Assembly (NCBI GenBank): GCA_022457155.1
Contig: JAJGOT010000051.1
Span: forward strand, 1,891,001-1,955,000
Origin: Cladopsammia gracilis
Lineage: Eukaryota; Cnidaria; Anthozoa; Scleractinia; Dendrophylliidae
Direction of reading: 5' to 3'
DNA: 64,000 nucleotides
In this document: piece after piece, positions 46,501 through 55,843 of the stretch
Position numbering within the stretch: position 1 is the first letter of the stretch
Layout of the letters: each line of letters begins with the position of its first letter
The notes under the pieces: generated by a model
Databases searched by the model: none
Told to the model about the DNA's origin: nothing
The model's input: only the letters and a program-made list of their open reading frames with translations
Made by a program: the position numbers and the translations under genes

Positions 46501-47269
46501 GGCAAAACACACAAAAAAAATCGCCATTCCGCAAAATAATACTCCCGCAAAAATGTCATGCCACACGCCGGGCAGCATCCCAACCCGAAAGGAAGCAGTT
46601 ATATTCTTAGCTTCTTTGTGAGTGCATGAAGAGACCGGCACCGACCCACTTCAAATGTCGGCCAGGTATGTTTTTTCAGGTTAATTCGTGGCTTAGTTGG
46701 TGGCTTAGTTCTTCTTGCGTGAAGGGGGAGGTGGAAGGTTGGTTCCAGACTACAACAGACTTATCTAAATATTAATCTTACTCTTTACAGACCGATGGCT
46801 CAACTTGACCCAAGAGGTTGTTTGCTTTGGCGCGCGTGACAGCAAGTTTGCGTCTGTCGTGACGCCCTTTGAAGGCTTTCTGACGTCACTCAAGTTGATT
46901 CACGTGACTGGTCAGGTGTTGTGTGACAAGAACGCACCTCGCTATAACAGTAAATGGGGTTGTTCCCGAAGCCATCCCGCACTCGGCAGAACGCCTTTCA
47001 ACGTCGTCATAACAGCGGGCAGACACAACGGGATCCTTCACCCAAGGGAACTTTTTCTGAAAGAAATTAAAAAGGAGTCACTTTGGTACGACATACCGGA
47101 TGTGGACCCTGACGCGCCGGAACTAGTCCTTGGAGATTTGTCATATCCTTACTACGTCAAATCCGGACAAGAGCTAAGAGTTTGGTTCGGGGAAGACTTC
47201 CGGAATTCTAGCGAGGAAACTCATGCAGGACAGGTTTGCTTCACTGTTAAGGGCTGGTTCATATATTAG
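43316..47269 (+). CDS. Secreted WFGED-motif protein, gene P (two exons, 222 aa)
   Basis: I join 43316-43505 to 46791-47269. Exon 1 starts MKNIRFLAIFAVTVCFAFLC, a signal peptide, and then carries CPLLKP and LCDIFER; its donor AGAG|GTAGGA is in phase 1. Exon 2 follows TTACTCTTTACAG; its two first bases complete an Asp codon, then RWLNLTQEVVCFGARD. The domain shares with gene M the cysteines in VCF, LCD, WGCS and VCF, HPRE, WYDIP, and the ending VWFGEDFRNSSEE, GQVCFTVKGWFIY. NSS and NLT are possible glycosylation sites. The protein is probably a small secreted globular protein with two disulfides; function unknown. An AATAAA at about 47566 would give a ~300-base 3'UTR. The 3.3 kb intron holds nested transposons. 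Confidence 0.75.
43989..45690. mobile_element. 1.7 kb element with G-run and C-run ends in the gene P intron
   Basis: The left end is a G-run followed by GGGTACTCCCTTATATACG; the right end is TATATAAGGGAGTACTCC and a C-run of about 16. Inside the left part a second inverted pair (44030-44250 against 44420-44615) carries AGGGTATC(C/A) motifs. A TA-flanked 1 kb element (44613-45643) is nested in it. No transposase frame is visible. Confidence 0.65.
44613..45643. mobile_element. 1.03 kb TA-flanked (Tc1/mariner-like) element, nested
   Basis: Ends CAGTATGTTGCCCAGTTTCC and the complement of CAGTGTGTTGCCCAGTTTCC, each flanked by TA (44611-44612 and 45644-45645). The GCCCAGTTTCCGGCCA box is repeated subterminally (about 44797-44833 and 45601-45632). 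No intact transposase. Confidence 0.75.
45938..46566. mobile_element. ~630-bp MITE with GTAGCATGAAATTTTTGCGG ends
   Basis: The left end TGTAGCATGAAATTTTTGCG pairs with CGCAAAAATGTCATGCCACA at the right. CCGCAAAA motifs fill both subterminal parts. Related to 14487-14842. It lies in the gene P intron, ~225 bp before exon 2. Confidence 0.6.
46791..47269 (+). CDS. Gene P exon 2 (mature domain)
   Basis: Acceptor CTCTTTACAG ends at 46790; stop TAG at 47267-47269. Encodes 158 residues after the split Asp codon. An internal ATG begins a shorter frame at 46805, in a different reading position from the true exon start; the spliced start is preferred because of the match to gene M before that point. 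Confidence 0.8.
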
Positions 47270-48350
47270 AGTCTTCATGATATCACGTGACAGATGACGT
47301 GTGCAATTTGCAGGTCATGTGATAAGAATGATCAGTAGTTGCAGTCTAACAGGAGTTGATATCTGGTTAGGAGCGTCCGAGTTGTGTTGATTTAAGTAGA
47401 GCTATTTTTAAAATATCGTGTACGGACTAGAGAAACCTGTTGACTTGCTTTGTAGTGTTTTCAAGCGCATATTCGATCATCTAACTGTCTGACTTTAACA
47501 TTACTTTTAATTATTATTGTTAAATGCATAACGAGACTCATTAAAATGAAATTTATTCAAGCAAATAATAAAAATGATTTAAAACGAAAAACATCGTCGC
47601 AAATCAGTTAGAATCGAAGATCGGAGAGGCATGATACAGCCCTAAAGTCCTTAGAGTCCATAACCCATGCTAAAAAAGATTTTAGAAACGTTGTTCTAAA
47701 AATAGCCATATTTGTTGAAGTGGCCATTAGCTACCATTTATGTTTGTAATATAAGAAATGAACGCTCCTACGGATGGTCTCCTTATTCGGTAGAAGAGTC
47801 AGGAAATGTTTCCGTTTAGTATCACAGAAACAACTTTTTATATACAGGTTGATTACAGAGCTTTTGTTTGTGCAGAAACGTATGTAGGAATAATTGATAA
47901 TACTCACTTTAAAAAACAGAGTTTTGGATATTTCTAGTCAAAAGATAGATGAACTTCCCGATGCCGAATTACTTACTTACTCATTATAGTAGTGGTTATG
48001 TTGTGCATTTATGCACGATTTAAGCAGACTTCACGTGGAATAAACCGTTATTGGGTCATGTGACGCTTTGTCAGTTTATGCATTCCCGATCACCTTCTTC
48101 GAATAAGAGTCAAAATAGATTTGCTCAGTTCAAGTAGTTTTTGTCTGGCATTAATTTTATGAAATAACAAACTGATTCGCACTTCATAAAATTTGCAGAA
48201 CAGTATGCTAAAAGTGGCTACCAATTCAATTTGGCGACAATACGAAATATTTACTGAAGTCAACAACTACATGTAAAAATGATTTTGCAACCTCGGTGTT
48301 TTTTAACAGCGGCAGCATTTTCGTTCGTGATCCTTTGCTTCTCATTTACT
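47270..48350. other. 3' flank of gene P
   Basis: 47270-47570 is the probable 3'UTR, ending near an AATAAA at 47566. The rest (47571-48350) is A/T-rich single-copy sequence with nothing recognised. Confidence 0.5.
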
Positions 48351-49080
48351 TTAACCCTGTCACCCCCAGAGTCAATTATGGAAACATAGTTTAGATATAA
48401 CTTTTGAGTCTGTGGACGAAATCCTATGGTGTGACCATTCAAATGAAACCTCTTCAGCAGTACATTTGCATGGTACCATTTGTTCTAACTTTTGAGTCTG
48501 TTGACGAAATCCTATGGTGTGACCATTCAAATGAAACCTCTTTGGCAGTACTTTTACATGGTACCATTTGTTCTAACTTTTGAGTCTGTTGACGAAATCC
48601 TATGGTGTGACCATTCAAATGAAACCTCTTTGGCAGTACTTTTACATGGTACCATCTGTTCTAACTTTTGAGTCTGTTGAGGAAATCCTATGGTGTGACC
48701 ATTCAAATGAAACCTCTTCAGCAGTACTTTTGCATGGTACCATTTGTTCTAACTTTTGAGTCTGTTGATGAAATCCTATGGTGTGACCATTCAAATGAAA
48801 CTTCTTTGGCAGTACTTTTGCATGGTACCATTTGTTCTAACTTTTGAGTCTGTTGACGAAATCCTATGGTGTGACCATTCAAATGAAACCTCTTCGGCAG
48901 TACTTTTGCATGGTACCATTTGTTCTAACTTTTGAGTCTGTTGATGAAATCCTATGGTGTGACCATTCAAATGAAACCTCTTTGGCAGTACGTTTGCACG
49001 GTACTACCATTTTCCCTCAATATTCTACAAAAACCTTCTTGAATTTTGATTTTCCTCACTCTTGGGAGTCAAAGGGTTAA
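48351..49080. mobile_element. 730-bp TTAA-flanked element of seven 88-bp units
   Basis: Begins TTAACCCTGTCACCCCCAGA and ends TGGGAGTCAAAGGGTTAA, imperfect inverted repeats ending in TTAA. Between them a unit beginning TAACTTTTGAGTCTGTTGA recurs at 48398, 48486, 48574, 48662, 48750, 48838 and 48926, exactly 88 bp apart. Each unit holds CCTATGGTGTGACCATTCAA and ATGGTACCAT. The TTAA border and CCC start suggest piggyBac-type mobilisation; no transposase. Other copies have one to a few units: 4780-5215, 53768-54090, 57480-57960, 60765-60930 and 61895-62075. Confidence 0.85.
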
Positions 49081-49420
49081 TAACAACTCTTTTTTACTGA
49101 ATACACATCGCCAAATGGTGCAATACTGTGTAATAAAAGATTCTCTGTGTCTCTTAAGAAGTAATTGGAGACGCTACTACGGTCAACAAATTTTGAACTA
49201 AGATATTCGGGAGTAAGACCATTAAGCGACTTATAAACCATCACAGCCCTATGGATTTTTCGTTGAGAATCTAGTTTTATCCATCCAAGTTTTTCGATAA
49301 GGTTATCAGCGTTTGCGTCAAAGTTCGAGTAAGTGAGTATACGCGCAGCGCGATTTTGAAGTTTTTGAAGTTTGCTGGCTAGGGTTTTGCTACAACATCC
49401 CCAGACAGCATAGCTTAAAA
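49077..49420 (-). pseudogene. LINE (non-LTR) reverse-transcriptase C-terminal fragment
   Basis: On the minus strand an open frame without a start codon reads YAVWGCCSKTLASKLQKLQN, RAARILTY, then GWIKLDSQRK, VMVYKSLNGLTPEYLSSKFV and ends SCY before a TAA at 49077-49079. The LQKLQNRAARI and YKSLNG.TPEYL motifs are typical of the end of ORF2 in CR1/L2/Jockey-type LINEs. About 110 codons are intact, truncated on the 5' side at a short tandem repeat. Its stop codon overlaps the TTAA end of the neighbouring 88-bp-unit element. Confidence 0.8.
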
Positions 49421-49482
49421 CATAGCTTTAAACATAGCTTAAAACATAGCTTATAACATAGCTTAAGCCAACATAGCTTAAA
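49408..49482 (+). repeat. Short tandem repeat of CATAGCTTAAAA-type units
   Basis: About six copies of a 10-14 base unit (CATAGCTT plus A/T-rich spacer). The unit matches the codons of the LINE fragment where it joins, so the array probably grew by slippage at the truncation point. Confidence 0.8.
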
Positions 49483-51272
49483 CTTTCTATTAAGTAATGG
49501 GCCGCATAAGAAGGATAGCGCTGAACGGCAATGCACGATGGAATGCCAACTTTTCCCATTGTTACAACTAGTGATCTCATTGGCTTAGGCTCAAAAACCG
49601 CTAAAAAGTTAAGGTTCAAGGTGCATTTTGTTTAATTTATTTAAGGTTTCAAGTAATTTGAGACCCAATCGCACAACATGCAATTTTTAAAAGATATTGT
49701 ATTTGGGGAACTTCATCAAAGAAGCAAAATTATTAGCTATTGTCTTTCGCTATTCTGATTGGTTAAGCACGAATATTTCCTAAAATGTATTTGAAGCAAA
49801 TGGATTTTCTTTATTTTTATAATGAAATATAGTTATTAACCATCAGCTCCTCCTCTATTTTTGAAATCAAATATATTCTATGTGGGAAAGAGCCAATGCC
49901 GCAGAACAATGAAGTTTGCTATCGTTCTTATGTGGAGCATTACTTAATAGGCCTTATGCGTGATGACGTCAAAATTCACCACCAAGCCTCGTTTACAAGA
50001 AATTCCTTGTAAACATTTGACAAGTTCACGTTGTTTTTGAGTGGGTGTTCTTTTCAACTTTGCTCCTTCGAGAATACATTGATGACATTGTCACAGGTTT
50101 TAACTTCGAAAGCGAGGCTTGGTGGTGAAATTAGCTAGTCTGACGTAAACATGCATAAGGGCTATTATTAGAACAGATGTGTCAAACACGAGGAAAAGTG
50201 TTTCATTAGATATCCAAACACCGAGGAGTGGGTTGAAAAAACGAGACGCAGCCGAGTTTGTTTTAATGGACTGCGAGGTGTGTGGAAACCTGATGAAACA
50301 CTCTTAGGAGTGTTTGATATACCTCTCAAGCCATTCATAATTCTTGGAGAAATTCAAAACAAAAGTTCAGAAAATGTTATGGTAATTAGTCACATATCCA
50401 AACCTCCTTCACGGAAGCGATTTCATTTGTTTTCTCTACGTGAATTACATTAAAAATTACTGAGTATAGTTGACTTTCTCCAATCACTCTCGTAAGCGAT
50501 CCATGATCTTTATGAAATCCCGTTTGAAACATTTCTCAATCAAATACTGACGCTGTAATGACATTCTCTCGCAAGCGACCTCCTTTGTAGTTCAGCCCGA
50601 AGCGCTTACGAAAGAAGCACTGAAAAATCCAAGATGAAAGATAAAATGCAGTTTCTAAAGTAAATAACTATCACATGTACAGTGGTATCAAAAATCATCT
50701 GAAGCTATAAAATTGCCGATAGTCATTTGAAAAAGAAAAACGTCTGATCATATCCGATCCTTGACATGTTACGACAAACGCTCGTGTCAACTCTGCTATC
50801 TTCTTTTCATCAGTGTTTCCATCTCTTTGTCTCTATTCTTTATCAGCTGACAAAGCAAAGAAAACCCGGACATCTGCGATAATGATAAATAAAGAAAGAT
50901 GGTGAATTTTAAGCTCGGTAATGAAATCAGAAAGATGTAATGTTCATCGTGTCAGGAGCGTGGGACATGATCAACATCACATCTTTCTCATCTGCGATAA
51001 TTTTAATTAACTTGTCCTTTAGAATTAAGAATAGTGCCAGATTGATGCTTTCCGGCTGTGAAAACTTCTTCCTTTATCAGAGTAATTACTAGACTACGAG
51101 CAGTCCCTTTCTTATCTTATTTCCTTTGGTGCAAAAAAAAAAAAAAAAAAAACTCGGCGAGAAGTCGAAGAGTTCGAGCTAAATTCACCAGAAAGCTAAA
51201 CAATTTCTGAAGGACATCTTGAAAAAAGCTACTCTTTCATCTAAAATTCTTGACGTTGTATGATTTTTAATA
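49483..51272. other. Intergenic region with foldback repeats
   Basis: Contains the foldback at 49946-50166 and a repeat at 50180-50450 related to 54362-55400 (shared AATTCTTGGAGAAATTCAAA). A poly-A run of 20 is at 51132-51151. No exon is recognised; the promoter of the 51273 gene should lie in the last few hundred bases. Confidence 0.5.
49946..50166. mobile_element. 221-bp foldback MITE
   Basis: The ends AATAGGCCTTATGCGTGATG and TGCATAAGGGCTATT pair, followed by CACCACCAAGCCTCG and its complement. Confidence 0.75.
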
Positions 51273-52169
51273 ATGGCCCAGAACGAAAACAGATCCCAAT
51301 CAAGAAGGAAGCATCCGAAATTTTTTCTTTGTGGCATGTGTAATATTGTCTCGATAGCTGACAATTCGCCCAGTGAAAGGAAAGGTACCAAAAACAACGT
51401 ACCCACTGAGAAAGAAAAGCGTTTTGTTTCAGTACGCGAAGCTCAGCATGAAGAGGATCGTGATACAACTGAATCTCGCTTGAATCTCTCCTCCAAAGAT
51501 GACGACAGCGCTGAGTTACAAGAACGGATTCATAATCAGAGTTTACCACAAAAAACATCCCCTCGTCACGAAGAAAGCGAAAGATTTGGAAGCGCAACGG
51601 GGAAAATGTGTTGGACCGCACCCCGCAAACATCTCGTACATGTTGATTGTGACAATGAGGCCGGCAGAATTGTTGAGGAAGATAGCGTGGACGGTTTTGA
51701 TCCGGTTTCGTCAAGAACTGCACAGAAAATCTTAAAGAAAGTAGACCTCGCTTGCACAGAAACGCCACGTAAAGACAGGATGGCAAACGATAAGAAACAG
51801 TTGAAAAATGAAAAGGATGGGCGAAGGCATAAAGGGGATTCTACTCCGAAAGACCCAATTTTCGTTTCAAGAAAACATATTTTTGATTCATTCGACTCCA
51901 AGGAAAGCCAAAGTCTTGAAAATGAACCATCATCTCTTGAACTTGCAGCTCAAGAAGTCTCTAACGTGCCCGAGATTACACTTAACGACGCTGAATTAAA
52001 ACACGCCTGGCTCGAAGAGAAGCCAGCCTTGCCTGTCAACCGCTGGAAGCGTGCAGTTGCTCTCAAAACGAATGCTAGGCGAAAAATAAGAAGGCAACGG
52101 GATTCGGTTACAATCAACGAAGAGTACGACATGATGATAGCAAACTTAAAGCAGTACGGTGTATTGTAA
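51273..52169 (+). CDS. Uncharacterised intronless protein, 298 aa
   Basis: I do not recognise it. The protein is hydrophilic, rich in Lys, Glu, Ser and Arg, without signal peptide or membrane segments. An N-terminal block KFFLCGMCNIVSIAD is the only hydrophobic stretch. The middle (40-230) looks disordered, and KKQLKNEKDGRRHKGD is strongly charged. The C-terminal 75 residues are more ordered in appearance: LNDAELKHAWLEEKPALPV, NRWKRAV, the basic cluster NARRKIRRQRDS (267-278; possible nuclear signal) and INEEYDMMIANLKQYGVL at the end. The start is the first ATG of the open frame. It is convergent with ADGB, 437 bp between stop codons. The length of the frame makes chance unlikely. Confidence 0.6.
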   Translation: MAQNENRSQSRRKHPKFFLCGMCNIVSIADNSPSERKGTKNNVPTEKEKRFVSVREAQHEEDRDTTESRLNLSSKDDDSAELQERIHNQSLPQKTSPRHEESERFGSATGKMCWTAPRKHLVHVDCDNEAGRIVEEDSVDGFDPVSSRTAQKILKKVDLACTETPRKDRMANDKKQLKNEKDGRRHKGDSTPKDPIFVSRKHIFDSFDSKESQSLENEPSSLELAAQEVSNVPEITLNDAELKHAWLEEKPALPVNRWKRAVALKTNARRKIRRQRDSVTINEEYDMMIANLKQYGVL

Positions 52170-52439
52170 CAAAGATACAAGCTTGGGCCTAAAGCAAGTC
52201 TTTAACAAAATGTGTGTAATTCAACAAGAGCTATATGACTATTTACATGGATTTCGTTTGTGTCAAATGTCTGTACAAATAACTTAGTTATATATAAAAA
52301 TAACACGACGAACATTTTCAGAAAATTGAATACGAGAGGTGTGGCAATACACAATTCAGCCAACTGGCGAATTTACAAGATATTCTTGGCACAAATCTTG
52401 CGGGTACGATCTATAAATATACCGAGTTTATGCAAAATT

Positions 52440-52580
52440 TTAGTATATTGCTCCCTGGGACATTCCTTGGACCAATTGATAGTGAATCCATTCAAACGAA
52501 AGCTCTCGAGCAGTATTTCATACGGTACTGTTTGTTATTTAATATTTTACAAAATAAAATCTGATTTTTGCAATCGTAAA
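52440..52580. repeat. Decayed 88-bp-family copy in the ADGB 3'UTR
   Basis: CCATTCAAACGAAAGCTCTC, CAGTATTTCATACGGTAC and AATATTTTACAAAATAAAAT are degenerate forms of the 88-bp element and its end. It lies between the convergent stops and would form the ADGB 3'UTR; a minus-strand ATTAAA at about 52536-52541 is a candidate polyadenylation signal. Confidence 0.5.
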
Positions 52581-52606
52581 AAAAAAAATAGGCTCTGTCG
52601 ATTAAA

Positions 52607-52825
52607 TCACTTCTTCTTCCCTTTGGAGGGCGTCTTCCTTCCTCCTTTGGCTGTAGAAGCACTCTTTCGGCTTTTGCTCGGTGATGGCGATCTTTCTCTT
52701 TCTTTAGCCGCCTCCGCCGCTTGTGCCGCTTGTGCTTCTTCTTTTTGCTTTTCAGCCTCCAGGAACTTTTGTCTGTAAGCTTCTCGTCTCTGATTCACTT
52801 CACTCCTGGCTTTGTCCAAAGCGGC
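52607..52825 (-). CDS. ADGB: ADGB last exon
   Basis: Acceptor CTTTGTCAG; stop TGA at 52607-52609. Encodes AALDKARSEVNQRREAYRQK, an Ala/Glu/Gln helix and a basic Ser-rich tail, 72 residues. Confidence 0.88.
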   Translation of the reverse strand, partial: AALDKARSEVNQRREAYRQKFLEAEKQKEEAQAAQAAEAAKERERSPSPSKSRKSASTAKGGRKTPSKGKKK

Positions 52826-54222
52826 CTGACAAAGAGAAGCAGATGGCAGAATAATAAGTTACATACTTCGAGACTGATTTTGATCATCGTCACAAAAATC
52901 TCCAAGTTTTAATTTTTGTTACTACAAGCTACTAAAGGAGGGGAGAAAAGTCGAAACACTCGATGTAAAATTTCATCACGTAGCTTGCGCGCAGATGCCT
53001 TCAAGGTTTTCTACGCGGGAGAACGGGCGCTACAACATTGCAGCCCATAATGTCTACAGTTAGATTATCAGAATGGTCACAATGGCCAAAAGCAGGTTTT
53101 TCGTTTGAGAGAAAAATGGAAAGATAAAAAATATTGAGATCAAAGAGCAAACAGCCACCTCGTCAACAGCTCTCTAGCGTAGAAAGTTCAGATACAGATG
53201 TTTAATCAAGGCCCGCGAGCTCTTCATTAACAAAACAAGATGCGAAATTTCCAAACCTGTAGTTCTTCAGCTTCCTGTAATTGTCTTTCCTTAGCAGCAT
53301 TCCTATCGAGTCTATCTTGTTCTCTCCTTTTTTCCACCACCTCTTCTCGCATAGTTTTGAACGCGCGGGCTCTGGAAGCACGCTCCAGAAGACGTGCTTC
53401 TTTTTCTTCCTCGTCTAGTATTACGGGGACCCCACCTCTTGATCTGGAAAGGAAGGCAAACAGAGTCACGACAGAAACATGTGTTGCAGTCAAGGGGTCT
53501 TTGCTGTGGGGATGTAGTTTCCTTAAACAAGAAACTTTGCTCCACATTGTCTCTCGTTACCGCCTAAGTGTTCAAAGAATGGATGACTTTATCTAGTTGG
53601 TAAACCAGCCCAGTAAACAAAAGATTTCATTGGTTAGTTTTCAAAATCAACAAAAACTGAATCTTTTTTGGTAAATAGTCTGCTTAAAGTACAGCATTTT
53701 GAGGCCAAAAGGTTTTCGGGACGTTTGAGAAACGCACGCCAGGACTGGAACCACCGACTGTCAGATCTTAACCCTTTCACTCCCAGAGTCAATTATGGAC
53801 ATGTAGTGTAGTTCTAACTTTTGAGTCTGTTGACGAAATCCTATGGTGTGACCATTCAAATGAAACCTCTTTGGCAGGACTTTTGCATGGTACCATTTGT
53901 TCTAACTTTTGAGTCTGTTGATGAAATCCTATGGTGTGACCATTCAAATGAAACCTCTTCAGCAGTACTTTTGTATGGTACCATTTGTTTTAACTTTTGA
54001 GTCTGTTGATGAAATCCTATGGTGTGACCATTTGCTTTTCAATATTTTACAAAATGAAATTTGGGCTTTTTCTTGAATGCTGTTATCATATTATGGTCTA
54101 ACCTGATGGTCTTGGGTGGAGTGAGAGGCTGCAGTATTTGATCCGGTTCCTTGGGGGGTGGTACCAGGGTCAATTCTCCCTGATCTGTCTCGGACTGAAC
54201 TGGTGATGTCACCGTGACTGTA

Positions 54223-54260
<38 letters not shown>

Positions 54261-55804
54261 CATTGGGATCCTTCTCACTTTGAAGCCTTCGGTTATTTTG
54301 CTTAATTAGATGGTTGTGGGCATTTCCAATCCTCTTTTGATCATGGGAGTCAATGAAGAATTAATATATCAAACACGAATAAGAGTTTTTATAATATGAC
54401 CGTATGGCCCCGCTGACGCAATCCTACAGAAAATAGAATCGCAAGGTGACGTGAGCGGGGCCGGACGGGTGGACGTGAGCCGGTCCGGAAAAAGCCGTCC
54501 GGCCCCACTCGAGTTCAAGCGACCTCGCACCGCACGACTGTTCTTGTAATTTCTAGCCATATTATAAAATACTTATTGACTGAGTTAGGTCGGGCCGGAC
54601 GGGAAAATTTCGCTGCGCTCGGTCCGTACACCATGACCTCGAGCCAAATATTTTCCCTTCTGGCCCTCCCACTCAGTCAATAAGTGCATATTCATCGGGA
54701 TATCCAAATATAAACAAGTGGGTTGGAGAAACGAAGCGCAACGAGTTTTTTTTAACCCACTATAAGGTGTTTGAATACTTGATCTAATCTTATCGCGTTC
54801 GAAGAACGCAATCCTAATTTCGTGTTGGTTGTCCTGTGGTTTATGTGCAGTAAAATTTGAGATTTTTGGTAGACAGTCTCCCAAATGGCCGCCCCTATTG
54901 TTTTTTTTTTTCAGTTTTTTTCAGTAGCTCATTTCCGTCGGAAATTCCTTCGAACGCGTCTCCATAATCTGTGATTACTGCTAGTCTAATACTATAATTC
55001 ACAACGGTTTCCCATCACTGTGAATGTAAATGTGAAAAAAAAAAGACATGTATACAAAATCGGTGATTATTACAAAAATAAACAGAAAGTGCCGATTTAA
55101 AAGCGTCCACGCTGGGCAGATTTAAAATGGAAGAGGGTAACGCGTTTCATTCTTTTAAAGTTCTAGTAAGGAAGTTATATTTGTAAGTGTTGCTATAACT
55201 ACCAATGTTAATAAAACAATTGCGATGAAAAAGGAGCGTGTAACACAGGTGGGGCCCACAATGTACTAAGGAATATCAACCGCGAGTGTTTGACATAACT
55301 TTTAAAACCATTAATTATTCTTGGAGAAATTCAAAGCAAACGTTCACCAAACTTTAAGATTTCCTTTGTTTTCTCTTCATGAATTATGGCTTTGCGCTAA
55401 AGCAAGGAAATTACATGCATAAAAAAACCTCGCACCGCCTAAATCACCAACACTTACATATTTCACAAACCTCGCACCGCCTAAATCACCAACACTTACA
55501 TATTTCACAAACCTCGCACCGTCTAAATCACCAACACTTACATATTTCACAAACCTCGCACCGTCTAAATCACCAACACTTACATATTTCACTGGATGAA
55601 GCATATTTCTCTTCGTGTTGTTCATCGTCTCCGTTTTCTTCTTCAATTGCATCTTTTTCAACTTTAACCATATGCTTGTTCAAAAACTTTTGACGGCTCT
55701 GTTGGGCCTAAGGAAAGAACAGACAACAACTTCAGAGAAAAAAGAATTTTAGCAGCAGAAATGCTCAAGGAACATCCAAACAGCCCGCTCATTACTAATG
55801 AATT

Positions 55805-55843
<39 letters not shown>

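Noticed and set aside
48351..49080. A CRISPR-like array
   Set aside because: Units are 88 bp with no unique spacers, in animal DNA, between transposon-like ends.
55377..55661. Minus-strand open frame with a 14-residue repeated peptide (VKYVSVGDLDGARF)
   Set aside because: It is the 42-bp minisatellite read in a frame other than that fixed by the neighbouring ADGB exons; it runs through the splice donor into the intron.
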